DNA from: Ignavibacteriae bacterium HGW-Ignavibacteriae-2
GTDB lineage: Bacteria; Bacteroidota; Ignavibacteria; Ignavibacteriales; Melioribacteraceae
Length of the DNA: 64,000 nt
Direction of reading: 5' to 3'
Assembly: GCA_002839805.1 (NCBI GenBank)
Contig: PGYT01000008.1
Coordinates: 1-64,000 of the forward strand
Shown here: one piece after another, positions 55,525 to 64,000 of the stretch
How the letters are laid out: every line of letters begins with the position of its first letter
Numbering within the stretch: the first letter of the stretch is position 1
The notes under the pieces: model-generated
Told to the model about the DNA's origin: nothing
The model's database searches: none
The model's input: the letters and a program-made list of their open reading frames with translations, nothing else
Translations under genes and position numbers: made by a program

Positions 55525-57246
55525 ATGGGCTTTATCATGTTTAAACCAAAGTTATTTATAATGTTCAAAGATATTACTCGCAAACAATTTTTTACTGATT
55601 TGGTAGCAGGGGTTTTGGTTGGTATTGTCGCTTTACCTCTGGCAATAGCGTTTGGCATTGCCTCGGGCGTTACTCCGGAAAAAGGAATAATTACAGCGAT
55701 TATCGGAGGATTTATAGTATCCTTCCTTGGAGGTAGCCGTGTTCAAATAGGGGGACCCACCGGTGCTTTTATTGTAATCGTTTATGGAATTGTACAACAG
55801 TACGGTGTTAATGGATTAATGATTGCAACTCTAATGGCCGGGGTAATTCTTATAATTATGGGATTCGCCCAGTTTGGTTCTATGATTAAATTTATTCCAT
55901 ATCCAGTTGTAGTCGGATTTACAAGTGGCATTGCGGTAGTAATTTTTTCAAGTCAGATAAATGATTTCTTCGGTTTATCGATAGATAAAGTACCTGCGGA
56001 TTTTACAGAGAAATGGATAGTATACTTTAAGAATTATAGCACTGTTCATTTGGAAACGTTCTTTATAGGAATGTTATCTCTCTTAATTATAATTTTTTGG
56101 CCGAAAATCTCTCGAAAAATCCCGGGGTCGATAATAGCTATTTTAGTCGCAACTTTTATCGTCCAGTTTTTTCAATTAGATGTGGATACAATTGAATCAC
56201 GATTCGGATCAATCCCTTCCTCTTTTCCATCCCCTTCATTACCGAATATGGATTTGGCTACTATAAGAAATTTAATTTTACCAGCGACTACTATAGCTAT
56301 ACTGGCGGCTATAGAAGCTTTGCTTTCAGCGGTTGTATCAGACGGTATGATAGGCGGGAAACACAGATCAAATATGGAATTAGTTGCGCAGGGAGTCGCC
56401 AATATTTTTTCACCTTTATTCGGTGGAATTCCTGTAACAGGGGCAATAGCCCGAACTGCAACAAATATTAAAAACGGCGGAAGAACACCCATTGCTGGGA
56501 TTGTACACGCTATTACATTGCTTGCAATTATGCTTGCGCTAGGACAATGGGCTAAATTGATTCCTATGGCAACATTAGCAGCGGTGCTTATTATTGTGGC
56601 CTTTAACATGAGTGAATATAAAGTATTCAAACAGTTGTTAAAAAGTCCGCGAAGTGATTTAATTGTTTTGTTAACTACATTCGGATTGACTGTAATTTTT
56701 GATTTAACAATTGCGATAGAAATTGGAATGGTATTGGCAGTAATTTTATTTATGCGAAGAATGTCAATGGTTACCAATATTGGAATAATTACTCAAGAAA
56801 TTAAGGACAAAGATGAAGTTGAAGATCCCAATTCTATCAACTCAAGGTCAGTGCCTGATAATGTAGAAGTTTATGAAATAAATGGACCATTTTTCTTTGG
56901 CGCGGCAACCAAATTTAAAGAAGCAATGAGTACAATAGAGAATCCGCCGAAAGTACTTATTTTAAGAATGCGCAGTGTGCCCGCAATAGATGCGACCGGT
57001 TTAAATTTATTTAGGGAGCTGGTGCATAACTGCCGAAGAGATGGAACACATTTAATTTTATCCGGTGTCCACGCTCAACCACTTTTCGCATTTACGCAAT
57101 ACGGACTTTTGGATGAAATTGGAGAGGAATATATATTCGGAAATATTGATGATTCACTTGATAAAGCAAGAGAACTACTTGGTCTACCAAAAAAAGGAAG
57201 ACCGGGAGATTTTGTTCCTGTTGTTAAACGCGAAATGAAACAATAA
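55525..57246 (+). CDS. SulP-family anion transporter with STAS domain
   Basis: A 573-residue SLC26/SulP transporter: about 10-12 membrane helices ([30 protein letters not shown]-like [33 protein letters not shown]) and a C-terminal STAS domain (about 455-560, [20 protein letters not shown]). Members carry sulfate, bicarbonate or dicarboxylates; none can be chosen here. The start is uncertain: ATGs occur at codons 1, 5 and 13. It is 127 bases after the CDF-like gene. Confidence 0.9.
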   Translation: MGFIMFKPKLFIMFKDITRKQFFTDLVAGVLVGIVALPLAIAFGIASGVTPEKGIITAIIGGFIVSFLGGSRVQIGGPTGAFIVIVYGIVQQYGVNGLMIATLMAGVILIIMGFAQFGSMIKFIPYPVVVGFTSGIAVVIFSSQINDFFGLSIDKVPADFTEKWIVYFKNYSTVHLETFFIGMLSLLIIIFWPKISRKIPGSIIAILVATFIVQFFQLDVDTIESRFGSIPSSFPSPSLPNMDLATIRNLILPATTIAILAAIEALLSAVVSDGMIGGKHRSNMELVAQGVANIFSPLFGGIPVTGAIARTATNIKNGGRTPIAGIVHAITLLAIMLALGQWAKLIPMATLAAVLIIVAFNMSEYKVFKQLLKSPRSDLIVLLTTFGLTVIFDLTIAIEIGMVLAVILFMRRMSMVTNIGIITQEIKDKDEVEDPNSINSRSVPDNVEVYEINGPFFFGAATKFKEAMSTIENPPKVLILRMRSVPAIDATGLNLFRELVHNCRRDGTHLILSGVHAQPLFAFTQYGLLDEIGEEYIFGNIDDSLDKARELLGLPKKGRPGDFVPVVKREMKQ

Positions 57247-57526
57247 GTTGTAACTTACAGATATAGGTAATCTGTCGGATTTGTCAGAATTCCGACAGAT
57301 TGCTACTTTCCTTTTACTTAAATTAACTCTCATTACAAATTCTTAATATACCTGAAAAAAGATATGGGTCTGTAATAATAATTCAATTATCGTTTCGATC
57401 AATATTTTATAATTTTTTCTACTGAGTTCATTATAAAAAGTTGTAATAAGTTCAGAGTAAGGGTAAATTAAGAAATTATCAAGTTAACAATTTCAGTTTG
57501 AAGTCATTTATAGATGGATTTTATAT
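57247..57526. other. Spacer with an 11-bp inverted repeat
   Basis: AATCTGTCGGA (57269-57279) pairs perfectly with TCCGACAGATT (57291-57301) around an 11-base loop, 23 bases after the sulP stop. The following TTGCTACTTTCCTTTT is only a moderate T-tract. It may end the sulP transcript or be an operator. The remaining bases are AT-rich, without a clear element. Confidence 0.45.
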
Positions 57527-60007
57527 ATGGGATTGATTAAAAAATATTTCGATTGGCTTCAAAAAGACACTCCTTCTGGGCTCGTAGAAAAATATCCCGC
57601 AATTGATAAAAATGGCGAAACTTCCGTAAAAGGAATCTATATTATCGGGGACCTTACAGGTATACCTCTACTAAAGATTGCAGCCGAAAGCGGGAAAAAA
57701 ATAATTGATCACCTTAGCCGAAACGAGCAATTTCTCAAATTGCGCAATAATACTAACCACAATGATGTAAAGGATATAATTATTGTTGGTGCGGGTCCCG
57801 CGGGTATCGCCGCCGGGATTGAATCTCTTAAATATGGATATAAATTCAATATCCTTGAAGCTGCGAAAAAATTTAACACAATAATTAATTTTCCCAAAGC
57901 CAAACCGATTTTAGCCGAACCCATTGAATATAAACAAGAATCGAAGTTAATAATTAAAGATGGAATTAAAGAATCTTTACTCGAGGATCTAAACTCACAA
58001 ATCAAAAAATTTGAACTTCCTATTCAGGAAAATACTGTTGTTGAAAGAATTGAAAAGAAAGAGGATCATTTTGTTATAAGCACTTCTGAAAATGAATATA
58101 AAGCCCTGGTTGTAATTTTGGCAATCGGTAAATCCGGAAACTTCAGGCAGTTAAATGTAAAAGGTGAAACCCTGCCCAAAGTTTTTAACAGATTAATAGA
58201 TCCCGCTGAAGCCATCGGACATAAAGTTTTAATAGTTGGAGGTGGTGACAGCGCTCTTGAAACAGCTATTGCAGTTTCGGATTATGCAGAGTCTGTAACA
58301 ATTTCCTACAGAAAAGATCAGTTTTCCAGAGCAAAAGAAAAAAATCTGAATGAAATAAATTCGCTAAACGTAAAAGGTAAAGTAAAATTACTTTTTAATT
58401 CAAATATAAAAGAAGTTACAGAATCGACCGTTATACTTTCCCAAAATGGGAAAGATATTTCTATTAAAAATTCTCTCGTTTATACAATGATTGGAAAAGA
58501 ATTGCCCACTGATTTTTTAAGGCGCAGCAAAATTAAAATGGAAGGTGAATTATCTATTACTGCAAAACTACAATTTTTACTTCTGATACTTATCGCTGGG
58601 ATAATATATTTCGGAAAAAGTAGTGCCGATTTTTACTCTTATCTGTTCGGGAAAACCGCTTCATGGAACGATATTATTAGCAGGAGTTTATCATTAGAAT
58701 TTTGGATCAAATTTTTAGCGCTGCCGTTAGAGATAATTGATATTATTTTCTCAGATAAATTAGAATTATGGAACTCAGTAAAATATATTAACGGGCTTGT
58801 TGCCTATTTTTCGTTTTTTGCAGCTGTAATACTTGGGATTTATCTTCTTTTAAAATTTATTAAAGATAATAAGCGTCAGTTTAAAACGGACTGGAATACA
58901 TTCAAACATTTATACTTTATTGGCATTGCAATATTTTTTGCGGTAATATTTTTTGGCGGAAGATATTTTGGCATTCAGCTATTGGGTAAGTCTCAATCTT
59001 TTTTTTATACGGGATTATACTCCTTAACTATTTTAATTTTTGGACTACGCCGTATTAAAGTAAACCCAACCAGATATATTAGAATTCAAACCTGGACTCT
59101 AATTTTAATACAGGTTTTTCCTTTATTTATTCTACCTGAATTTATTTTCCCGATGCTTGGTAATGCGGGATTATTAGGTGGAAAAGAAGGATTTATTTTA
59201 ACACAGGTTTTTCCAGGAAACAGTTACTGGCGTTCCTACGGCTTTATACTTGCCTGGCCGTTATTTTTCAGCAATCTTTATGGATCAAATATCACTTCGT
59301 TTTGGCTGGTGTTTAGTTTTTTTCAAACATTCATTATAATTCCATATATAGTTTACCGCTGGGGTAAAGGTGCATATTGCGGATGGATTTGTTCATGCGG
59401 CGCATTAGCTGAAACACTGGGAGATGAATACCGAACATTGGCCATACACGGACCAAAAGCGAAAAAGTTAGAGAATTTAGGTCAGTGGATATTACTTGCT
59501 GCATTTTTAATTACGGGACTAAAACTTGTTAGCATCCTCTATAATGTTTCTGTTCCTATATTAAACGAAAGTATATCTTTAACTGCTGATTTTTTTCAAA
59601 AGTTTTATTACATAGGTATTGATGTTGTTTTTGCAGGCGTGTTGGGTGTTGGTGTATACTTCTTTTTAAGTGGCAGAGTCTGGTGCAGATTCGGATGTCC
59701 GCTTGCCGCTTGGATGCATATTGTAAACAGGTTTTCTCGTTACAGAATATTTGCGGATAAGAAGAAATGTATTTCATGTAACATCTGTACAAAAGTTTGC
59801 CATATGGGAATTGATGTAATGAACTATGCCAATAAAGGAATTCCAATGAACGATATTCAATGTGTTAGATGTTCAGCTTGTATAATAAATTGTCCTACAG
59901 AAGTTTTGAAATTTGGCAGTCTGCCTAATAATGATACTGCAAATAAATTATATACTAAAATTGAAGTGACTGGTTTAGATAAACAGAAATGGACCTCCGG
60001 ACTATAA
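57527..60007 (+). CDS. Membrane flavo-iron-sulfur protein: permuted NAD(P)H/FAD oxidoreductase fused to a NapH/NosR-like polyferredoxin
   Basis: An 826-residue fusion. Residues 1-65 contain a GD motif (KGIYIIGDLTG, 35-45) that normally closes the FAD domain of thioredoxin-reductase-like enzymes. The FAD loop GAGPAG is at 88-93 and the NAD(P) loop GGGDSALE at 238-245. The domain then ends near residue 345 and runs directly into membrane helices, without its own C-terminal GD segment. So the order looks circularly permuted. After about six helices come CGWICSCG (618-625), CRFGC (720-724) and two [4Fe-4S] motifs (748-758, 779-789). It should pass electrons from NAD(P)H through the membrane; the acceptor is unknown. 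The arsenosugar-type genes follow one base later. Confidence 0.85.
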   Translation: MGLIKKYFDWLQKDTPSGLVEKYPAIDKNGETSVKGIYIIGDLTGIPLLKIAAESGKKIIDHLSRNEQFLKLRNNTNHNDVKDIIIVGAGPAGIAAGIESLKYGYKFNILEAAKKFNTIINFPKAKPILAEPIEYKQESKLIIKDGIKESLLEDLNSQIKKFELPIQENTVVERIEKKEDHFVISTSENEYKALVVILAIGKSGNFRQLNVKGETLPKVFNRLIDPAEAIGHKVLIVGGGDSALETAIAVSDYAESVTISYRKDQFSRAKEKNLNEINSLNVKGKVKLLFNSNIKEVTESTVILSQNGKDISIKNSLVYTMIGKELPTDFLRRSKIKMEGELSITAKLQFLLLILIAGIIYFGKSSADFYSYLFGKTASWNDIISRSLSLEFWIKFLALPLEIIDIIFSDKLELWNSVKYINGLVAYFSFFAAVILGIYLLLKFIKDNKRQFKTDWNTFKHLYFIGIAIFFAVIFFGGRYFGIQLLGKSQSFFYTGLYSLTILIFGLRRIKVNPTRYIRIQTWTLILIQVFPLFILPEFIFPMLGNAGLLGGKEGFILTQVFPGNSYWRSYGFILAWPLFFSNLYGSNITSFWLVFSFFQTFIIIPYIVYRWGKGAYCGWICSCGALAETLGDEYRTLAIHGPKAKKLENLGQWILLAAFLITGLKLVSILYNVSVPILNESISLTADFFQKFYYIGIDVVFAGVLGVGVYFFLSGRVWCRFGCPLAAWMHIVNRFSRYRIFADKKKCISCNICTKVCHMGIDVMNYANKGIPMNDIQCVRCSACIINCPTEVLKFGSLPNNDTANKLYTKIEVTGLDKQKWTSGL

Positions 60008-60008
60008 A

Positions 60009-61403
60009 ATGACAGCGATGGGAAAATCAAATATTAAATATTCTATAATAATTCCAACTTTCAACGAAGAATTATTTATTGGAAAAAACATCGCCATACT
60101 AAATGAAATTAAACCAGCTTGTGAAATAATTATCTCCGACGGAGGGAGTACAGATAATACTTTAGAAATTTGCGAAAATTTTGATGTTAAAATTCTCCAT
60201 TCTAATCGCGGACGCGGTGAGCAGTTAAATGAGGGCGCAAAACATGCCTCAGGTGAAATTCTTATATTTTTACACGCGGACAGTTTTTTTTCCGAAAACT
60301 GTTTTGACCAATTAAACATTTTTTTTGAAAGTCCGGAAAATAAAATATGCAGGTTTCTGTTGTTATTTGATATTGATCATTGGATACTTAATACATATCA
60401 CTATTTCTCAAAATTTGATTCCATGTTCACAAGATTTGGGGATTCAAGCATTTGTGTTAGAAAAGATTTTTTTAATTCGCTTAATGGATTTCCCAATTGG
60501 AATTTTATGGAGGATGTTCATTTTTTGAGAGAGGCAAATAAGCTTACTAAAATTGCTGTGTTGCCAGGTTACGTTGAGTCCTCCGCGCGAACATTTACAA
60601 AAAACGGATTAATTAAACAGCAAGTTTCAAGCGGTTTTATGCTGATTAAATATATTCTAGGATTTAGAAAATTTATTTACGAGAATAGCTATTACACAAA
60701 ACAAGTGAATACTAATCGGGCATCTGTAATACTTTTTACAAGATTCCCGACGGAGGGAAAAGTAAAGACAAGGTTGGCCTCAACAGTTGGAAATTATTAT
60801 GCAGCTCTATTTTACAAAATAATTGCTAAAAAAATTATTTCTGATGTTAAATTAGTAAAAAATATATATCAGTATATTTTTTATTCTGAGAAAACTGAAA
60901 GGAATAAAATTAAGAATTGGCTCGGTAGGAATTTCTTTTATCACAACCAAGTGGGCGATGATCTTGGTGAACGAATGAAATTCGCATTCGAAAAAGTTTT
61001 TAGTCACGGTGCGCAAAAAGTTATTATAGTAGGTACCGATATTCCGGAAATTTCGAAACGGGTAATTGAAAATGCAATAGATTTACTTGATACGAATGAT
61101 ACTGTAATTGGCCCTTCTAAAGACGGTGGGTTTTACCTTCTGGGTATGAAAAAATATTATCCCGCATTATTTGATGGAATAAAATATAGTACCGACAGCG
61201 TATTTTCAAAAACAATTGAAAAATCAAAAGGATTGAATCTTAAATTAAGCTTACTACCTGAATTAATGGATATTGATACTGAATCAGATTTAATATCATG
61301 GATCAACTCAGCAGATAACTCGAAGATAAAAAAAGAAGTCGAATTAATTTATAATCTTACTAAAGGAAAGGTAAAAACAAGATGCGCTCATTGTCCGCAA
61401 TAA
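60009..61403 (+). CDS. Fused arsenosugar-type glycosyltransferase (TIGR04283 + DUF2064/TIGR04282)
   Basis: A 464-residue protein joining two families usually encoded separately. Residues 1-225 are a GT2-like domain (IIIPTFNEELFIGKNIAI, SDGGSTDNT, HADSFF metal site near 89-92). Residues 235-440 match DUF2064 nucleotidyl-/glycosyltransferase-like enzymes (ILFTRFPTEGKVKTRLAST, VGTDIPEI, GPSKDGGFYLLGM). Both are recurrent partners of ArsS and are named for arsenosugar biosynthesis, but their exact reactions are not established. It starts one base after the flavo-iron-sulfur gene and overlaps the DUF547 gene by 22 bases. Confidence 0.85.
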   Translation: MTAMGKSNIKYSIIIPTFNEELFIGKNIAILNEIKPACEIIISDGGSTDNTLEICENFDVKILHSNRGRGEQLNEGAKHASGEILIFLHADSFFSENCFDQLNIFFESPENKICRFLLLFDIDHWILNTYHYFSKFDSMFTRFGDSSICVRKDFFNSLNGFPNWNFMEDVHFLREANKLTKIAVLPGYVESSARTFTKNGLIKQQVSSGFMLIKYILGFRKFIYENSYYTKQVNTNRASVILFTRFPTEGKVKTRLASTVGNYYAALFYKIIAKKIISDVKLVKNIYQYIFYSEKTERNKIKNWLGRNFFYHNQVGDDLGERMKFAFEKVFSHGAQKVIIVGTDIPEISKRVIENAIDLLDTNDTVIGPSKDGGFYLLGMKKYYPALFDGIKYSTDSVFSKTIEKSKGLNLKLSLLPELMDIDTESDLISWINSADNSKIKKEVELIYNLTKGKVKTRCAHCPQ

Positions 61404-62146
61404 TGCTTTTAATAATTCTTTATTTTCAGCCGGCAAATGCTCAACAACACAAATTGTTCAGCTCCGTTCTACAAGATTGTGTTTTTAATGGGTTAGTTGA
61501 TTATGATAAATTAAAAAATGATGTTCGTCTTGATGCTTATCTTCATCAGCTTAATAAGACTAATCCGGAAACATTAACGCGTGAAGAACAACTTTCTTTT
61601 TGGATTAATGCCTACAATTCTTTTACACTTAAAGCCATAGTTGATAACTACCCGGTAAAAAGTATAAACGATTTGCATACCGGCGGATTAATTTTGGGGA
61701 GTTTGTTAAAAACAACAATTTGGGATGATGATTTTATTACTATAAATAGTAATAGATATTCATTAAACGATATAGAACATAATATTCTTAGGGAAATATT
61801 TGAAGAACCAAGAATACATTTTGCTATTGTTTGCGCGTCAATAAGCTGCCCGCCGCTGCGAAATGAAGCTTTTGAGGCAAATATTATTAACGAACAACTA
61901 AATGACCAGGCAATATTATTCTTGAATGATGCTTCCAGAAACTTCTTCGATTTAAAAGAAAGAACAGCTCACCTTTCTAAAATATTCGATTGGTTTGATG
62001 AAGACTTTGGGGATTCCGATAAAAAAGTGATGCTTTATATATCCAAGTTTCTTCCCGATGCGATTAAAAAATCAATTTTACGCGAACCGCAAAACTGGAA
62101 TATTAAGTACAAAAGTTATAACTGGAATTTGAATAAAATTAATTAA
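61382..62146 (+). CDS. DUF547 secreted protein
   Basis: A 254-residue protein with a signal peptide (ending PANAQ, about residue 21). It carries the DUF547 signature: WINAYNSFTLKAIVDNYPV, FAIVCASISCPPLRNEAF and DWFDEDFGD. The family often contains a conserved Cys in ASISCPP, seen here. Function is unknown. Although exported, it is translationally overlapped with the glycosyltransferase gene and recurs beside arsenosugar-type genes in other bacteria to my recollection, so a pathway link is inferred. Confidence 0.85.
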   Translation: MRSLSAIMLLIILYFQPANAQQHKLFSSVLQDCVFNGLVDYDKLKNDVRLDAYLHQLNKTNPETLTREEQLSFWINAYNSFTLKAIVDNYPVKSINDLHTGGLILGSLLKTTIWDDDFITINSNRYSLNDIEHNILREIFEEPRIHFAIVCASISCPPLRNEAFEANIINEQLNDQAILFLNDASRNFFDLKERTAHLSKIFDWFDEDFGDSDKKVMLYISKFLPDAIKKSILREPQNWNIKYKSYNWNLNKIN

Positions 62147-62157
62147 AGGAGCTAAAT

Positions 62158-62490
62158 ATGAATTATTATGAATCCAAAGATCTAGGTCGTTTTGCTGAGG
62201 TTGGAAAATTTAAGCCCGATTTAATGAAAAAATTTTTTGACTATTATAATGCGGCCACAAATACCGATGGAGCGCTATCTAAAAGAGAAAAAGCTTTAAT
62301 AGCTTTGGCAATTTCACATTTCAAACAATGCCCTTACTGTATTGAGGCATACACAACTGCGTCTTTAGAAAGCGGAGCTAACCCCGATCAGATGACCGAA
62401 GCCATACATGTTGCGGCATCGATGGCTGCGGGAATGAATTTGGTACATGGTGTTCAAATGCTTAATATATTGGAAAAAAGTGGTGTGTAA
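62158..62490 (+). CDS. Arsenosugar-associated peroxidase-like CMD/AhpD protein
   Basis: A 110-residue carboxymuconolactone-decarboxylase-fold protein. KREKALIALAISHFKQCPYC contains the redox pair Cys-x-x-Cys (CPYC), followed by IEAYTTASLESGANPDQM and a small-residue helix (HVAASMAAGMNLVHGVQML). The family member next to ArsS is described as arsenosugar biosynthesis-associated and peroxidase-like; a thiol redox role on arsenic or sulfur intermediates is inferred. AAAGGAG precedes its start. Confidence 0.88.
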   Translation: MNYYESKDLGRFAEVGKFKPDLMKKFFDYYNAATNTDGALSKREKALIALAISHFKQCPYCIEAYTTASLESGANPDQMTEAIHVAASMAAGMNLVHGVQMLNILEKSGV

Positions 62491-62523
62491 TCTCCCACAA
62501 TTACATTTAGGAAAGGATTTATA

Positions 62524-63534
62524 ATGAGAGACAACAATTCAGCAATTATTCAAAACGGGAAATATAATTTTCAAGAGAAATTAACTAAAAATTCATTAAG
62601 CCTCCCCCCCTCTTCTATTGAAACTTTACAGGTAAATATAACTCTTAAATGTAACCAGGCCTGTTTACATTGCCATGTGGATTCATCACCAAAACGAACG
62701 GAGCAGATGGAAAAAATCACCGTGGATAAATGCCTTGAAATACTTTCGAATCATAAGGAAATTAAAAATATTGATATCACCGGAGGTGCACCCGAACTTA
62801 ATCCGCATTTTGACTATCTTGTTATAGAAGCGAAAAAGTTGGACAAACACGTAATGGTAAGACACAATTTAACCATTACAATCGATGGCGATCCCACTAC
62901 AGGAGAATCAAAAAAATATTTGCCTGAATTTTATTCTAAGCATTCGGTGGAAGTTATCTCTTCTTTACCTTATTATCAGGAATATTTCACGGATAAGCAG
63001 CGTGGACGAGGTGTGTTTAATAAAAGCATAGATTCATTAAAATTATTAAATGACCAAGGTTACGGCAACGAAAACTCCGATCTAAAACTTGATTTGGTTT
63101 ATAATCCAGCAGGTGCTTTTCTCCCGGCATCTCAGCAATCATTAGAGCAGGATTTTAAAAAAGAATTATGGGAAAAATTCGGACTTAAGTTTAATAACCT
63201 ATACACCATTACTAATATGCCAATTCATAGATTTAGAGAGCAATTGGAAAGACTTGGCAATTATGATGAATATATGGAAAAACTAATAAATGCTTTTAAT
63301 CCCACAGCGGCAAATGGAGTTATGTGCAGGTCATTGTTAAGTGTAAGTTACGACGGCAAATTATTTGATTGTGATTTTAATCAGATGCTGGGAATGCAAA
63401 TATATAATATAGAACCAATGACTGTTTTTAATTTTGATATTGATTTATTATTAAAAAGAAAAATCCGCTTCGATTCACATTGTTTTGGATGCACGGCCGG
63501 CAATGGCAGCAGTTGCGGCGGAGCTACAGTTTAA
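62524..63534 (+). CDS. arsS: Arsenosugar biosynthesis radical SAM enzyme ArsS
   Basis: A 336-residue radical SAM protein. The [4Fe-4S]-SAM motif CNQACLHC (43-50) follows VNITLK and is followed by VDSSPKRTEQM, as in ArsS. IDITGGAPELNPHFD is the SAM-binding GGAPE region. The C-terminal part carries CRSLLSVSYDGKLFDCDFNQ and the Cys-rich end CFGCTAGNGSSCGG, likely for auxiliary iron-sulfur binding. ArsS joins a 5'-deoxyadenosyl unit to dimethylarsenite; the methyltransferase ArsM that should make this substrate is not in the window. AGGAAAGGA precedes the ATG. Confidence 0.92.
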   Translation: MRDNNSAIIQNGKYNFQEKLTKNSLSLPPSSIETLQVNITLKCNQACLHCHVDSSPKRTEQMEKITVDKCLEILSNHKEIKNIDITGGAPELNPHFDYLVIEAKKLDKHVMVRHNLTITIDGDPTTGESKKYLPEFYSKHSVEVISSLPYYQEYFTDKQRGRGVFNKSIDSLKLLNDQGYGNENSDLKLDLVYNPAGAFLPASQQSLEQDFKKELWEKFGLKFNNLYTITNMPIHRFREQLERLGNYDEYMEKLINAFNPTAANGVMCRSLLSVSYDGKLFDCDFNQMLGMQIYNIEPMTVFNFDIDLLLKRKIRFDSHCFGCTAGNGSSCGGATV

Positions 63535-63544
63535 GGTAAAATTT

Positions 63545-64000
63545 ATGATAGAAAACTCTAAAATCGCGGTAATAATTCCCGCGTTTAACGAACAGGAATC
63601 AATTGTACATGTGATAAATCACATTCCACCTTTCGCGGATGAGATTATAGTAGTAAATAACGGTTCCACCGATAACACTAAAACTGTTGCCGAAAAATGT
63701 GGCGCTACCGTTCTTGATGAAATGGATAAAGGATACGGTGCCGCCTGTTTAAAGGGTATTGAATACCTTAAAGGAAAAAGTTACGATATTATTGTTTTCC
63801 TCGATGGTGATTACAGTGATTATCCCGAAGAAATGAGTGCGATAGTTGACCCCATTATCAATCAAAATTTTGATTTGGTAATAGGCTCAAGGATGATTGG
63901 AAAGCGCGCCAAAGGATCGATGCTTCCACAAGCTATGTTCGGTAACTGGTTATCTGCGTTGTTAATAAAACTATTTTGGAATTACTCCTTTACAGACCTG
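63545..64000 (+). CDS. GT2-family glycosyltransferase, N-terminal part (cut by window end)
   Basis: The first 152 codons are open to the window end. The sequence shows IAVIIPAFNEQESIVHVI, NNGSTDN, LDGDYSDYPEE (DxD-type metal site) and IGSRMIGKRAKGSM, typical of dolichyl-phosphate-glucose/mannose-like GT2 enzymes. It starts 10 bases after arsS and is probably the next member of that operon, possibly a further step on the sugar or lipid side of the pathway. Confidence 0.85.
   Translation, partial: MIENSKIAVIIPAFNEQESIVHVINHIPPFADEIIVVNNGSTDNTKTVAEKCGATVLDEMDKGYGAACLKGIEYLKGKSYDIIVFLDGDYSDYPEEMSAIVDPIINQNFDLVIGSRMIGKRAKGSMLPQAMFGNWLSALLIKLFWNYSFTDL

Noticed and set aside
56172-56777. Long antisense open frame inside the SulP gene
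   Set aside because: It is a composition shadow of a well-conserved transporter on the other strand, with no ribosome site and no family resemblance.
62524-63534. Selenocysteine in the ArsS-like protein
   Set aside because: The older family name mentions selenocysteine, but there is no in-frame TGA and the cysteines are encoded normally.

Overview
The window is an AT-rich chromosomal stretch of ordinary bacterial housekeeping and envelope genes, with a more unusual block in the last 12 kb. CarboxypepD_reg-type TonB-dependent receptors, an HU-like/SPOR protein, many TPR and beta-propeller proteins, a BH4-type pterin gene set and frequent TTG starts point to the Bacteroidota/Chlorobi side. An Ignavibacteria-like organism (Ignavibacteriota) is my best inference; no rRNA is present to confirm it. 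I see no prophage, insertion sequence, integron or CRISPR array.

Left part (1-27 kb), mostly on the minus strand: the 5' end of a response regulator, a Gfo/Idh/MocA oxidoreductase, dxs, xseB/xseA, a TonB-dependent receptor, a double-GNAT protein and a secreted protein. Then plus-strand surE, a VWA membrane protein, a bacteriohemerythrin and comF. Then minus-strand argS, rsfS, a LytR_C protein, a small secreted protein and ridA, followed by mazG(+) facing phoH(-), a LysM protein and a small lipoprotein. A compact run, efp-accB-accC-gcvH-guaA-radC, follows; radC appears to start at a non-standard ATC codon.

Middle (27-49 kb): dapF, a four-gene uncharacterised operon (propeller, DUF2085 and two membrane proteins), and an envelope operon reading giant TPR protein, plugless outer-membrane barrel, HU/SPOR membrane protein, exbB, exbD, tonB. 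Next come a DUF92 membrane protein, a TPR protein, tRNA-Leu(GAG), and an ECF sigma/anti-sigma pair flanked by two CpxP/Spy-like proteins. A four-gene pterin cluster (PTPS, folE and two SDRs) resembles a tetrahydrobiopterin pathway. Two peroxiredoxins and a dodecin lie beside a divergent Fur-family gene, followed by an MBL-fold protein, a stand-alone receiver protein and tRNA-Gln(CTG).

Right part (49.6-64 kb): a second TonB-dependent receptor, then plus-strand cydAB (with an FNR-like palindrome upstream), a CDF-like membrane protein and a SulP transporter. An 826-residue membrane protein follows, joining an apparently circularly permuted NAD(P)H/FAD oxidoreductase to a NapH/NosR-like polyferredoxin module. 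It is followed 1 base later by an arsenosugar-type cluster: a fused glycosyltransferase (TIGR04283 + DUF2064/TIGR04282), a DUF547 protein, an AhpD-like CxxC protein, the ArsS radical SAM enzyme and a GT2 glycosyltransferase cut by the window end. This redox-plus-arsenosugar operon is the most promising candidate for undescribed biology here.
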